This document shows positions 10,827 through 23,733 of a stretch of DNA of 64,000 bases, piece after piece. Below the pieces are notes generated by a model. The model saw nothing but the letters and a program-made list of their open reading frames with translations, made no database searches and was not told the DNA's origin. Both the position numbers and the translations under genes were made by a program. This DNA is from Acanthochlamys bracteata. Taxonomy: Eukaryota; Streptophyta; Magnoliopsida; Pandanales; Velloziaceae. Within the stretch, counting starts at the first letter, position 1. Each line of letters begins with the position of its first letter. The stretch is taken from the NCBI GenBank assembly GCA_019914995.1, contig CM034127.1:992001-1056000 (forward strand). Reading direction: 5' to 3'.

Positions 10827-12624
10827 ATGGCGACGACAGAGAGCTTCGTCAACAAGAACGCCGTGTTCCGTAAGCTCAAGGCTAAATCCGACAACAAGGT
10901 TTTCTTTCTCTTCACCCCTAGATCTCTTAGATCCGCATGTTTCCTTCATCGATTCCCTCTTTCATTTCACTTGATTTTGAATTTCCTGCGTTTCGTGTTT
11001 TCTTATTTGGTTTCCGTGCAGATGTGTTTTGATTGCAATTCGAAGAACCCAACTTGGGCTTCCGTTACTTACGGGATATTTCTATGCATAGATTGCTCTG
11101 CTGTTCACCGTAGCCTCGGTGTTCACATCAGCTTCGTGAGGTATTTTATTTGAAATTTTTTGTTTGTTTAGTTATCACTGGTTTCTAGATTCCGAGAATG
11201 CATGCAATTTTGTTCTTTCGTTCTGACATTTTTGGATCATGAAACTTTGATTTTGTATTAATTTGTCGAACAGTTGGTTTTCTATGGTCGAATCATGCTT
11301 GTAGCGGAATGGAGTTGTTTGCAAAGTTTCAGATGAATCTATAGACTCATTAACATGTTATAGAAGAAAGTATTAAAGTTTGTATCTGTTTGTAGTGCCC
11401 TTTACTTGAGAAGCTTACCATGATCAACTAGTTAGTGTAGGCAACTTAATCTAAGGAAGTATTGACACTCAATGTTAATAAATGGAACTTAATAGTTTTG
11501 CAAAAATATTTCGACCATGCAAAGCTGAAATTGACAAAATGTTAAAGTGAATTGACATTTCCACCATGTCTATATGAAGCCATTGTGACAGTTGTTTAGT
11601 ACTACTAAAAATTTGTCTTAGTTCAAGTGTGCCAGTTGTTAACATTAATCTAAGAAGACGTTCTAAATGTCAATAAAATGCTCCTTAGTATTCTGATACT
11701 TGAAGTCTCGAAGTAATGTTTGCGTTGTTGCCTGATGTAGTAACGTGAGGAATATAAATTTTAACTTCATGCTGGTATATTGGTTTGCTAGTATGCTATA
11801 GGAGGCTTATGCTAGGTTATGTGATTCTCTGTGATTTTAGGTTCTCTTTTCATGGAGTTCTTGTGTTTGTATAGCCAACTATGAATTAGCGAAGTAGATG
11901 TTTCCTGTTTCAAAGTTGGAAGTGTGCCGGGTGTTTGCAAGCCTCATGGATTCACCGCTAAAAGCTTGCTCAGTTCTTAATTCTTCATAAACTTGATCTG
12001 TTTCTTGAAAATATTCACACATTCATCAAATTAGCTTTATTTTCTGGCTGTAGTGTTTATGGGATATGTTGTTTGTAAGCATTATTTTGACCTGTGCGAA
12101 AGTATTGAGCATTTTAATTATGCTCTCAGATCAACGAATTTAGATTCATGGACTCCTGAGCAGCTGAAGATGATGGCTTTTGGGGGCAATAATCGAGCAC
12201 AAGTTTTCTTCAAGCAACATGGATGGAATGATGGTGGCAAAATTGAGGCAAAGTATACATCAAGAGCTGCCGATCTATATAGGCAGTTGCTATCAAAAGA
12301 AGTTGCGAAAAGCTCTGCAGATGACGGTGTTTCACCTTCTTCACCTATTTCAGCACCTCAGTCTCCAAGAGGCCCAAGCGTCCTTCCTGAGCTGAAGCTT
12401 ACTGATACAACTAAGGTGGATGAGAAGAGTGAAGTTCCTGAAATCATTCGTTCACCTAAAGCTCCTATTCAGTCTTCAGTTATTAATACAGTTAAGAAGC
12501 CCACTGGTGGAAAACGGACAGGAAAGGGCGGAGGCCTTGGTGTGCGGAAGCTTACTACAAAGGTAAGATAAGCATTTCCCGTTCAATTGTGTAAGAGTGA
12601 CACTGTTATTTGTTGTTGTTGTTG

Positions 12625-12661
<37 letters not shown>

Positions 12662-15237
12662 TCTACCTCGTAATTTTATTGAAATTAATTGTTTAAATCG
12701 TAATTAAATTATTTTAAGTGTAGCTACTCTACAACTACAACCCTTTGCATTTGTTTTACCTATTTACATTTCTTTGACTAATAAACGACCATGGCGATTT
12801 CTTTTCAGCCAAATGAAAGCCTTTATGACCAAGCACCAGAGGAGCCTGCGCCTGCTGTAACTTCTGCAGCTCCTGCTCCATCATATAGTCAATCATTTCC
12901 TTCTCGCTTTGAGTATGTGGAGAACATACCATCTGCTGGTACTGCATCTGGCAGTACACAAGTTAGTTGTCACGTGGCACCACCAAAAGCATCTAGTTTC
13001 TTTGCAGAATTCGGAATGGATAGCGTATTTCCTAAGAAGTCAAACTCTAATTTGTCAAAAATTCAGGTAATATCTATCAGCAGTGTCTGGTTGCATCAAA
13101 GTTCTAGTAAGTTTACAGTTCAGGTTTTTGAGTTACTTTAATAAAGTTTTTACTTATTCTTAGTTATAATTCTGGTACCCTGTTTTGATACATTAAACGT
13201 CTAGAATTATTAAGTTTTAAACCTTCTTTGAAGAGTGATCTCAAAACTAATGTAAAATTAAGTCTAACATAGGTAGTAAAGCTAAGTGTGTTCTTCTTGT
13301 ACTTAGTATTTTCTCTAGCACTCAGAAAGTCTATCAGTAACATCGGAATTTCTGTATGGCCAGCTCAGCAGACTACTATGTTTGTGATAATGCAGCACTT
13401 TCTGTATCATAGATATGACAAACTCAGACATAATTTTAAATTACATAATTCATGAGATCTTAGATTGCTAATACCTCGGGTAAATTGGTGGCTGGACTTT
13501 CAACTATAACTGGATTTTGTTAGAGATTGATTTGCATTTCACTAGTCGTAATTTTTTAAGGCGTTTCTTAAGCACAATATGTGATTATCCAAGTCTTTGT
13601 TTGTGCTTGTTGTTTGTTTGTATGATTTTTGAAATATTAGCGTCACCATCTAATTTAATCATATTAATTTGCATATCCATGACATATTTTCGGAAGCAAC
13701 CTGATCTTATCTCCTTGTCGCATTTCGTGTTTTACTCTTGTGTCTGGAAAATGTTTTGTTGAACCCTTTTTATAAATCAAAGCTAAGCATTTAAGCAAGT
13801 GCTTATGCTTCAAGTCAATGTCTCGCTTAAATTTTCTAAAATCTGCGTTCAAGTACCTGGATTCTGGAAAGTATATGGTTTTAGTATTTTTGCACAGCTT
13901 ACATTATCTTCAAACCATATATTTTGAAGTCTGGCTTTGAGGTCAAGCTATACCCATGCATCACCTCAACACTTTTCAGAGCTTGAGGTTTGTTTTCTTA
14001 CAACTCAAGCAAGGGCTTCTATTGTATTGTAAACTGAATGTTTTGTGTTAGAGCTTAGCTGTGTGACAGATATTAGAACATGCAAAGGTGATTTAGGTGT
14101 TTGGCGGATTTTGTTAGTCTTACAAGGACTACAATCTAGTCCAGTACCTATGCTGCCTGCTAGAATCCAGTGATAAATTTGATATAAAGGGTATAGATTG
14201 CAGTAATGTCGTAATCATAGAATGCATAAACTTCTTTATATTAGTCAGATTTAGGTGGAAGGTAGTGAACTCGTGAGGCCGAAAGCCTGAATCTCTGTCT
14301 TCTGAAAGATAGGGAAGGAGGATTGAATGGAATGGCACGGTAGGAGCAAGAGAAGATAATTCAATTGTCAAGATGAGTCCTCTAATTTCATGTTTAGGAA
14401 TTAGGACAGTGTGTGTTGTGTTTGTAGATGGAATACTTCCTTTGATTTCAGCTTTATTTTTTTCTATCTGGTGGCTCATCGAATGCTTATCTTTTATACT
14501 CAATCTAATGATTGGAGTTTGTTTCATTCCCAAAATGCTTTCAGGTCCAGGAAGGCAATGAAGCAAGGCAGAAGTTTTCAAATGCGAAATCGATCTCATC
14601 TGCTCAGTTTTTTGGAGACCAGGATAGACTTAATGACAAGGAAGCCCAGTTCTCACTGCAAAAATTCTCTGTATGTAACAGATTCTCATTATTATTGGAA
14701 CATGCTATGTTTTATGTTGCTATTTGCACTATTGGGAAAGATACTACTGCTTCTGTTTGATGAGTGATAACCCCCATATTCATCTGGTGGATGGGTTTTT
14801 ACCCAAAAAGTTCTTAGAATAGTTCTTTCAATAGGGGGCTCTTTGGTTGGCAATTTAGAAGATGTGTAAATCTGAAAGGCTGTTGACTCCACTAATATTC
14901 ACCAAATGGCAGGCCTCATCTTCTATTTCAAGTGCTGATCTTTTTGGAAGTAACATGGACGACTCTCGTCTGGATTTGTCTGCTGCAGACCTCATTGACC
15001 GGATATCCTTCCAGGTTGTGTGCTGATACATTTAAGTCTTTAGATTTCTTTACTGCCAAGGTTAGAGGCTTGGGTTTTCAAGGACCTTCATGTTGGTGTG
15101 ACTCTTTTACTTGCTTCTTGCATTTCTAGGCATCACAGGATATATCTTCCTTGAAAAACATTGCGGGGGAGACAGGGAAGAAGTTGACTTATCTAGCTTC
15201 AAATATTATTAACGACCTTCAAGATAGAATTCTTTGA
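10827..15237 (+). CDS. ARF GTPase-activating protein, AGD8/9/10 type
   Basis: Seven coding exons give 405 residues: 10827-10898, 11022-11140, 12130-12562, 12809-13066, 14545-14670, 14913-15014, 15130-15237. The N-terminal ArfGAP domain has the zinc finger C26-x2-C29-x16-C46-x2-C49, the arginine finger R54 ([15 protein letters not shown]), and the following STNLDSW and [15 protein letters not shown] blocks. The C-terminal half has two copies of the ISS motif (SISSAQFFG about 310-318, SISSADLFG about 340-348) and ends in LQDRIL. These features and the length match Arabidopsis AGD8/AGD9 (about 400-413 residues), the plant ArfGAP2/3 class. That class stimulates GTP hydrolysis by ARF on Golgi membranes and works with the COPI coat. 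The start ATG is preceded directly by GTG and follows an open GC-rich leader. It converges with the UBP gene. I am sure of the family but not of which paralog. Confidence 0.95.
12626..12661 (+). repeat. ATT/TTA microsatellite in the ARF-GAP intron 3
   Basis: About twelve TTA units follow a short GTT run (12611-12625), immediately downstream of coding exon 3. It is intronic. Confidence 0.9.
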
Positions 15238-16194
15238 ATGTTTGAAGCATGCTTCAGATACTTGTTCATTCACGGCATGGTCGATTCCCAACAGTTCTTG
15301 GAGTTGTTTGGCGATCCGTTTACTTATATATCTTGTAAATTTTTTAGAGATAAAACTGAAGTTTTAATTGTTGTTTAAGAGATACTTTTGAGGGGATGGT
15401 GATGTTATTAGTCAATGAAATGAGTGTTGTCATTGCTCGTGTAATTTGCTCATATAAATTTGTCAGGTTATCATCTTTATTGAGTTTCATTGATACTAAA
15501 TTCATTCACAGTGAATGCGTTATAGACTTGATTCTTTGTATGTACGATTGTATCGTAGGCAGTAGCTTTTCTTCAATAGGCTCCAAAAAGAGTCTTTTTT
15601 AGCTTTTCTAAATTAAATGAACTTTGCATTGGTTGTGCAAAGTTCATAGTTTTGTTGATGAATAATTGCGGTTCAACAGTAAAATGATTCAGTAAAGGAA
15701 CATTAAATAGATGCAAGTCAGTAATATTGTTCCTTTAGGGAAAAGAATAAATGGCTGCATTCCAAAAAGTTACATGATAAACAACTTCAGTTATGAACTC
15801 CTAAAAATTAGATTACATTTAATAAGAAACAGCGACGGACACTTAAATCGGAAGATTTTTTGAGGACCTGATCATATACATCAGCAGGCAGTTAAACAGA
15901 GGTTAAGAAGAACAGGAGACCAAGTATACCACCGCCTTGCAGGCTTTACAACTTTGGAAGAAATCGCTGCCTATTAAAATGGATGGTATAGATATCCTAC
16001 TGACTATACAGCTAAGATACGATGCCCAAGCCACTCGTTAAGAGAACTCATTCCATAGCCAATGTACAAAATTGGCGAATATTAATCTGCAACCACTGCT
16101 GATTACAGCCCAAAAGGAGAACTTATCTTCCCAACAGCATCTGTAAGACAGGACTTGCTTTCCTAGGTCTTACCAACGTGATTTGCACCCCCTC
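15238..16194. other. Convergent 3' region between ARF-GAP and UBP genes
   Basis: The two genes end tail to tail about 960 bp apart. The stretch should hold both 3' UTRs. I see no additional gene or repeat in it. Confidence 0.6.
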
Positions 16195-19100
16195 CTAGAA
16201 CCAAGAGGGGGTACATTTGATGCGAGAGACTGAGCCTGAGGATCTGACTCCTGCATCATTTAGGCAGGACTGGAACGCTTCTCTCCGTGAACCAGGCATA
16301 CGTCTCAAGCACCTAAGACTCTCTTGAAGTTGAGGAGAATCCTGTATAGGTTCATGAACAGTTTTCTGTACCTCCTTGCTCTGCTTACTCTTGATTTTGA
16401 TATGTGCGATTAGCTGATCATCTTCAACTTCTGCAATAACAGAAAGAGCATATGAAATAAATGTTAACTGATTACAAATCCACATGCAAAAAAAGAAATT
16501 ATCTACCATGATGATTACATGAAAAGATTGTCTTGATCATAGTTTAACATGGAAAACTCACCTGACGACTCAACCATAAGCATGTCCAGGTTTGTACTTC
16601 CATCCTTCCTTACTTCAGTATGTTGTTCAGTGCAGCTTTTTGGTTCTGATTTGTTTAGAACTGGTTGTTGAACATGAGCAGCAGTTGCCTCTTCCAGCAA
16701 CTTGTTCAGATTTTGAGAACGAATGCTTGTAGATGCGTTAGGATCTCTTTCTGTGTTGCCTTGAATGGTATTCACTACTGGTGAATCGCCTCTTGGACTC
16801 AACCTACGAAGTTTAGATGGCCTTTCTGTAAGGTAGCTGCAACTAGTCTCTTCCTGTGGAGGGGATTGATAACATCTATAAATCCCATCTAAAACAGATG
16901 TCGGGGAGGTACTGCTGCAATTTTCATCTTCTGTAGCCTTTTGTGACTCCATTAAGGTGGAAAACCAAGGTGATGCTCCTCGCCTTACATAGAAGAGAAT
17001 ATAAGCATTTCGTTCAAGCACACTATCTTCTGACATCATTGTAACCTAAAAGTGGGACATGCTGACTGGTGAGAAACATTTCTTAAAAAACAATCATAAG
17101 CACAGCCAGTAACTGCAGATGTCCAACACAGAATTACCTCATCATCATCCATATCATACCATTCAGTTGGCGAAGACCTTATATAACAGTAGTAATGACC
17201 AGAATAAGCTGAGTAGCCCAGGTGTACAACTATTGCATATAGATCATACTTGCAGTGTCCCTAACACAAGAACGTGAAACATCACAAAACTTGCTAATGA
17301 AGTTATAGACAAGGGAGTAGCTGCACTCACCTCATCAACAGCGGAGCTTAGGTAGGGGTTAAGGTCCAGCTCTAGTGGGTATTTTACGAGCTTATTATTT
17401 TTGTCAGTTGAAAACCCATCGTGCTTGAATCTCTTGAGATGAAGAGAAACAACCATAGGTGCTTGATCCAACAGCAGTTGTTTCTCAACAGCCACTTGGT
17501 CTTTGCAGCCTTCACAGGTAAACCTGGTCTCAGGATCATCAATCTTCTCTGTCCTTGTGAAGGATTGAAGAGCATCTTCAACACTGTCGGCTTCATCAAT
17601 TTCCAAGCTAAGATCCAGAAGAGGTTCGAAAGTGTCTGAAAGGTGACCACATTGACAACAACGTATCTAAAAAAAAAATTGGCAAATTACTCTCGTTTTC
17701 TTTCTATTTAAAAAAGCAGAAAGAGCTAAAGAGCATACAAATACATTTACCTGGCTTTTAAGCCAGCCTCCAAAGACTTGTTTGACAATACTGTCTTCTT
17801 CCAAGGAAGAAGGTCTGTCTTTCAAGTTAGGGTCAAGGCAGCAGTTATGAAGTTGGTCAAGAAGGCAGTGGAGAAACTCATGTGCATCCTCCTGCATTCC
17901 CAGCTTAAAGTCTGATGATATCCCTGGAGATCATATGTCAAGAAAGTCCAAATATTTTCATTCCCAGCTAATCACAACTATATTAACAGCTTCATCTCAC
18001 ACAATGGATAGTCAGTCAGATGAAAACACGAAACAATGTCATTGTGATCCAGTTAATCAATATATATGCTGAACATGTTTAAATAAAGAAGATGAAATGG
18101 CATAGTAGGATAGGAGGCGGGACAAAAAGATAAAATAGTCCGTATTTACACAAGATCATAGCGAATTCCACAAAGAAGATATCAATTTTAACATCAGTTA
18201 GCCTTTGAAATCCTTGTTTGACAGGATTGTACTTCCAAAATTAACACCATCATGAAAATTCCGAAAAAGGCAATGCAACTACAGCTACTAAAATCTCAAA
18301 AACAATCAACCATCTTCCAAAAATCAAATAAGAAAGAAGTTTAGTATAGGATACTGCTCAAATTTTCTGCAAATTTAGATGGTGACACAACTACTTTAGA
18401 GATGTCCATGCATTGGACAATATGCTCCCTCATAGCACAGAGAGCGCAAAACCCCCCTTCATCACCTGTCAAACGGCAAAAGCTTCTATTTGAGATAACG
18501 TTTTAACATAACCTCCAAATTAGCATAGTAACTCTAATATTTCTCATTATATTTTGCAAATTAACAGAAAAGTTGCAATTTATATTTCACTAAGTAGGGA
18601 AAATAACTCTTACCAGCACAAGGAGATGAGTGATCAGCATTGAGAAGCATTAGCAGAAACGGTGTGGTGTGAGTGATGCACTGTAAAACCGAATTGAGGA
18701 AGCATGTATTCCCCAAATTGCGCAGACCAGATCCCTTTGGACAAAATAATTTTTTCAAGTCAGAAGATCAAGCAAAAATCATTAACAACAGTGACGTTCA
18801 GAAAAAAATGAAAAAATTACAGTTCTACAAAGCTTCTGTTTAATAATCAGCAAGATTTCCAATATCCACCGGAAAAGAAAACCAATTAACAAACAACTCA
18901 ATTGTACACTAGCAAAGTTGTCCAGAACCACTCCTTTTACTCGAAATACAAATGTTTTGTATAAGATAAACATGAAACCGACAAACTCGCTCAAAATTAA
19001 ACTAATATTAGAATATATAAAAATACAAAACATAAGCAAACAAATTACCGCTCGTATGCGCTTTTGAATTGCAGTAAATGGCGATCGATGTTCTTGCTTC

Positions 19101-19469
19101 TCAACTTCTGGCTCGCCTAAATCCGATTCCTGCACTTGAAAAAGAAACAATTAATCACCAAAAAAACTTTTACAACATCTATTTCTAGTCAAAAAAAGTT
19201 CAAAGAAACCGTTGATAAAATCCAAATCCTCTTACCATTAATTTTCCCGAACTTAATTTCGCGGGCGAAGCGATTCTCGTCCATTCGGGCTCCTCCTTTG
19301 AACAAAAGCAAAACATAAACCAAAATCAACAAAAGAAGTTGAAAACGAATTAAAATAAGATACACTGATAATCAAAGATCACCCCAAACAAAAACAAAAA
19401 AAGGAAAAGGAAAAGAGAGCAAACTACCTCCACCTGCCGAGGGCGCGAGAGGAGGGCGAATGCGTCCAT
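16195..19469 (-). CDS. Ubiquitin-specific protease, UBP20/21-like
   Basis: Ten coding exons on the minus strand give 588 residues: 19469-19428, 19295-19236, 19129-19049, 18734-18614, 18465-18355, 17923-17751, 17666-17331, 17260-17138, 17045-16562, 16430-16195. The USP catalytic parts are in order: Cys box GLRNLGNTCFLNSVLQC with C72, QEDAHEFL, zinc-ribbon pairs (CCQCGH and CEGCKD), LHLKRFKHDGF, and the His box with H330 (GYSAYSGHYYCYIRS) followed by WYDMDDDEV and AYILFYVRRG. The core ends near residue 374. A Ser/Thr-rich tail of about 210 residues follows, without a domain I know. The block EKQLLLDQAPMVVSLHLKRF and the leader EEPEWT resemble Arabidopsis UBP20 and UBP21 closely. These enzymes cleave ubiquitin from protein conjugates. 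All catalytic residues are present. The start at 19469 is the only ATG found in the leader exon frame. Confidence 0.93.
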
Positions 19470-19959
19470 GTTAATTAGGGTTTTCCGCAGAACGAACGAA
19501 AGAAAGAGATAAAGAAACGGTGCTCGGATTTTAGATGGTTTCAGAAATCAAAGCGTGGGAGAGAGAAGGAGAACAAGATGCAGAAGAAGATTTCGTAAAT
19601 ATTTTAAGAGGGCTTGGGGTTTGGATTTTGACGCGGAGGGAAAAGCTCGGTTTCATCCTGCGTGCGCGCGCGCGCAAATTTTCAGATCCAATTTTTCGTT
19701 TCGGTATTATAAACCGAAACCAAACTCACCGACTAATTGATTATCAGATACAGTTTATAAAATAAGGATACCGAAGGGAACCGTTTAGAAATACTTATAA
19801 TAAAAAAATAAAAGTATTTAAATTTTTTAATAAGATTAAATTTTTATTAAAATATAATAATTACTTTCAAATGTTAAAATAATTTTATAAAATAAAATAG
19901 GAATTAATTGAAAAATATAATGTAGTTTTTTGAATAAAAAGACAATGAAAATTCAACAC

Positions 19960-20480
19960 AGAAAAATCTAAACCACCGTCAGCGCCAGCTCCAATACTAC
20001 TGGCTTCGGTTTTTCCGCCACCGCTGCTAACTTCGGGTTTTCCGCCACCGGAACTACTGGCTTCTTTGCCACTTTCTCCGCCGTCACTTCCTCCAAAACA
20101 ACCCGTAAAATTCAGCCCTGAAGTAGACCAGCATACTGTCTAGCTTTCCTTTAGAACTATCGAAATATTCAACACTAAAGTTCTGACCACCACTGGCATT
20201 AGTTCTGGCTTTTCCGCCACTAGAACAGTTAGCTTGTTTGCCAGCTGCTGCGCCACCGCTTCCTCCGGAACCACCGGTAAATTCAACGCTAAAACCACTA
20301 GAACCGTTGCCGCTAGCCTCTTTGCTATCTACTGCGCCGCCACTTCCTCCAGAATCACCAGTAAATTCAGCGCTGAACAATCGAACCACTGGTACAAGTT
20401 TCTGATTTTCCGCTAGTACTTGTAACACTTGCTTGTTTGCCACTTGCTCCTCTATGTTTGGCTCCAAAGTATATCTCCAT
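19960..20480 (-). pseudogene. Frameshifted Gly/Ser repeat gene, unrecognised
   Basis: The minus strand holds a repeat-coding stretch whose units read FSAEFTGDSGGSGG, FSVEFTGGSGGSGG and FSVEYFDSSKGK. Between them lie linkers of the type KEAS..SSGGGK. An ATG at 20480 opens a 38-codon frame (MEIYFGAKHRGASGKQAS) with the same linker style. It stops one base out of register just before the first FSAEFTG unit, near 20376. The middle frame, 20467-20084, has no ATG of its own and ends soon after a second one-base slip near 20114. Beyond that point another frame continues the repeat (SGKEASSSGGGK) down to about 19970. So the repeat is spread over three frames. I do not recognise the family. It is either a decayed gene or a gene whose frame would need an exon structure I cannot see. 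Confidence 0.55.
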
Positions 20481-21837
20481 CTTTGCTATTTTCCAAGTTT
20501 GGCTCCTCTATGATTTATGAGGAATTCAATTTTCACAATTAAATTATAAAAATAAAATATTTTTAAAAATATAAAGAATATGCAAAAGAAATACCTTAAA
20601 TCATCCTTCTCTATCTTTTTATTAATTATTTTATACCTTTTTTCTAATAACTTTTACTTTAGTTATACATTTTGCATTCAACTTTATATATATATATATA
20701 GCGTTATGTCGATGTGTTTAAATTTGAATCGTCTGATCGCGTTGATTTTTGCAATTTCAGATTTAATTTTACAATTTTCGCCTTCTTCGAGTGTGATTGA
20801 AGTGCGATCTATTGTAACTTTGTGCATTCGAGTGGGATTAAAATTGGTTGCATGCTAATATTGGACTGCACATAATTAAACTAAATATAATCGTATTAGA
20901 TCTGAATATGATTGAAGTGTGATTGCGTGATTCTTTCTAATTTTGTGCGATCTTCGTGAAACAACTATATATAATAACGCATTCGTTTTCGAAAAGGATG
21001 AGAACTATAAAATTGAATTTGAAGTTTCAAAATTAGCCGCACACATATGTACCGTTAGATTTACAATCGAACGTTCAAATTTAAACACATTACACAGTAG
21101 ACAATATGCCTTATCTTGGCATATATATTTTTTCTCCAAAGTTATATGTCAACCTATGTCATTCTCAACAAAAATGCGGTAATAAAGCTTAGTTAATTTG
21201 CAATTTTACCGTATGCCGTGGTTTTTAAGACGAATTTACAATGAAAGTGATTTTAGCTATGAGGCTGATTTGGCTTAATATATTCTGATCATATATGATA
21301 AATTTAAATTTTTTTAAAATTAATTAGATATGAAAACAATAAAATTTTTTGAATATTATTTTAAGTTATTGACAAATAATGTAAAAATCAAACATATTTA
21401 ATGGTTGTAAAGATGATGATGTCTTGGAGATATGTTCAAAGTTGTTCTTGGTTGTTGATATTTTCTTTCTCTTTTACAATTTTCCCGTGGTATCTCGATT
21501 ACTTTGGTCAAGCCATTTCTTTATTACTTCGGAAACATAGAGAAGAAAAACAGAGACCGGAATCATTGGTTATTGCTTCTCTATAATCTTTATCTGAATT
21601 AATTTGTTTGTGATTTCATTCTAATTGCTCTTTGGAAGCAAAATTTAAGTAGACCGTAGTTAAGATATTCCCTTATCCATTCTTTTAATTTCATATATTT
21701 ATTTCATGTTACGAAAGCTTACAATTTTTTTATCAAACAAATAGCAAACTGAATTCTTACGTAATACATAGATTGACACACTATTAATTATAACAATCTC
21801 ATGAACTTCTTATTCGTATCACCGGTTTCTTAATTAT

Positions 21838-22962
21838 CTACGGGGAGTACCCACCATGAGCGCCTCCAGCACCGCCACCGGAACCACCACCATAAGCTCC
21901 TGCACCGCCGTAACCACCTGCTGCGCCACCATAACCGCCTCCTCCTCCGTTTCCACCTCCATAACCACCGGCATGTTCCCCTCCGGCGCCATACACTGCA
22001 CCACCACCAGACCCTCCGCCACCGCCACTACCGTATCCTCCTGCATGTTCTACTCCCCCGGCACCATAGGCACCGCCTCCTCCAGCACCTTGACCTCCTC
22101 CACCACCGTATGCTCCACCATGCTCTCCATAAGCACCGCCACCACCAGCACCACCACCGCTTCCGTATCCTCCTGCATGCTCTACGCCGCCAGCACCATA
22201 GGCACCGCCTCCTCCAGCACCTTCACCTCCTCCACCACCGTATGCTCCACCGTGCTCTCCATAAGCGCCGCCGCCACCAGCACCACCGCCGCTTCCGTAT
22301 CCTCCTGCATGCTCTACTCCGCCAGCACCGTAGGCACCGCCACCTCCCGCTCCGCTACCGCCACCATAATCGCCAGCATGTTCACCACCTGCATAACCTG
22401 CTCCACTACCACTACCACCACCTCCTCCATAGCCACCAGCATGTTCACCGCCGTAACCTCCAGCACCACCGGCGTAAGAACCACCACCACCATTGCCTCC
22501 ACCTTCTCCATATCCACCGGCATGTTCACCACCAGCACCATACGCACCGCCACCGCCACCACCATGACCACCACCGCTACCATACGCAGCTCCGTGGTCA
22601 CCACCAGCGGCATAACCCCCGCCGCTCCCTCCTCCTCCTCCATACCCTCCAGCAGCACCTCCAGCTCCAGAACCACCACCACCACCTGAGCCACCGCCAC
22701 CACCGTGAGCACTTGCATAATTCCCTTGTGCAGCACCGGAACCATAGCCAGAACCAGCGCCACCGCCTTGACCGCCGTAAGAAAGACCGTAACTAGGATT
22801 AACATAGCCGCCACCATTGGCAACGGTGCCTAAACCGTGGCCATTGCCATAAGGAACTGGCTCTAGAGTGAGCAGTGCTCTAGAAGCAAAACATAAGGTT
22901 GCACCAAGTAGGAGTAGGAGTGCAGCAGTAGTGATCCTAGTAGTGGTAGCAGGAGTCCCCAT
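21838..22962 (-). CDS. Secreted glycine-rich protein (cell-wall type)
   Basis: One uninterrupted exon of 374 residues. The N-terminus (MGTPATTTRITTAALLLLLG then ATLCFASRALL) has a clear hydrophobic signal-peptide core with likely cleavage near residue 27. The mature part is Gly-rich with Tyr, Ala, Ser and regularly spaced EHAGGYG units, and ends HGGYSP. This is the make-up of plant class I glycine-rich proteins, structural components of the cell wall. Several EHAGGYG units recur, and a 44-residue block is tandemly duplicated. A TATA box lies 76 bp upstream of the ATG. The exact class and tissue cannot be told. A broken relative in the opposite orientation starts at 25983. Confidence 0.9.
   Translation of the reverse strand: MGTPATTTRITTAALLLLLGATLCFASRALLTLEPVPYGNGHGLGTVANGGGYVNPSYGLSYGGQGGGAGSGYGSGAAQGNYASAHGGGGGSGGGGGSGAGGAAGGYGGGGGSGGGYAAGGDHGAAYGSGGGHGGGGGGAYGAGGEHAGGYGEGGGNGGGGSYAGGAGGYGGEHAGGYGGGGGSGSGAGYAGGEHAGDYGGGSGAGGGGAYGAGGVEHAGGYGSGGGAGGGGAYGEHGGAYGGGGGEGAGGGGAYGAGGVEHAGGYGSGGGAGGGGAYGEHGGAYGGGGGQGAGGGGAYGAGGVEHAGGYGSGGGGGSGGGAVYGAGGEHAGGYGGGNGGGGGYGGAAGGYGGAGAYGGGSGGGAGGAHGGYSP
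22030..22345 (-). repeat. 132-bp tandem repeat inside the glycine-rich gene
   Basis: Two nearly identical 44-residue units plus a partial third are adjacent. Each unit reads AYGAGGVEHAGGYGSGGG, then AGGGGAYGEHGGAYGGGGG, with E or Q at the boundary. The DNA copies differ at only a few third positions, which suggests recent duplication or gene conversion. Limits are approximate. Confidence 0.75.
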
Positions 22963-23037
22963 TTGGGAGGGAATGTTTTGTATGTTAAAATTGTTTGTAG
23001 GGAGTTTTAATTGCTGGGAGGGAATGAGTGCTGCAGG

Positions 23038-23045
23038 TATTTATA
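23038..23045 (-). promoter_or_regulatory. TATA box of the glycine-rich protein gene
   Basis: The minus strand reads CCCTATAAATACC here, 76 bp upstream of the ATG at 22962, which would leave a leader of about 45 nt. Confidence 0.7.
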
Positions 23046-23733
23046 GGGATATCATGGAGGGGAGTGGTTGAGGTGGAAAGAGTCCCCACGGGCAAAGTCG
23101 TCGTCGGGCTGTCATGCACTACGTAACATATTGCATTAATTGTATATGAATGAACGAATGAATAGTTTCCATATAATTCCATTTGGCTTTAGCATTGCAT
23201 ATGCGTTTCAGTTCATTGTGTTGCATGTTACCAATCCCTTTCTCAGGACTACAACAACTACTACTACTCTAATTAATTTAGGTCAGTTTACATACGTTAT
23301 TGGGAATATTATTGGTTGGAGGAATTCAAATGCATGCAAAAGATTGGACTAGATATATAGCCATATATGTAGCTTTTGATAAGTTAGCAAATATGTACTT
23401 ATGCAAGAGATAATATGCGTATATGCATGGCTCCTATGAAATTTATTTGTTTCTAACATATATTTCGCCCTTCTGCAGTTAAAACTATCAAAGAATAGTG
23501 AAACATATGTATTTTCCAATTTTAGTAGTACATATGTAGGTGATTATGAAAGGAAAAAGATAAGGAAATATGTGCACATTTTTCATATATATATGTCGTG
23601 GCGGTGTTCGTTAGATTGTTTAAAATAATGTGCTTTTTGAAAATCAAGTTTCTTATTAAAAATAAATTTATATTTTTTAACTTAAAAAATAATAATAATT
23701 ATATCTATACATCTACTCAATACTCACTAAGAT

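Noticed and set aside
14129-14599. 156-residue minus-strand frame within the ARF-GAP gene
   Set aside because: It lies over intron 4 and exon 5 of a well-supported gene on the other strand and has no family resemblance.
21838-22345. Regularly spaced repeats that could suggest a CRISPR array
   Set aside because: They are in-frame codon repeats within a eukaryotic glycine-rich coding region.
22110-22796. Long His-rich and Thr-rich plus-strand frames across the glycine-rich gene
   Set aside because: They are shadows of the GGN-repeat code on the opposite strand. Composition follows from reverse-complemented Gly and Tyr codons.
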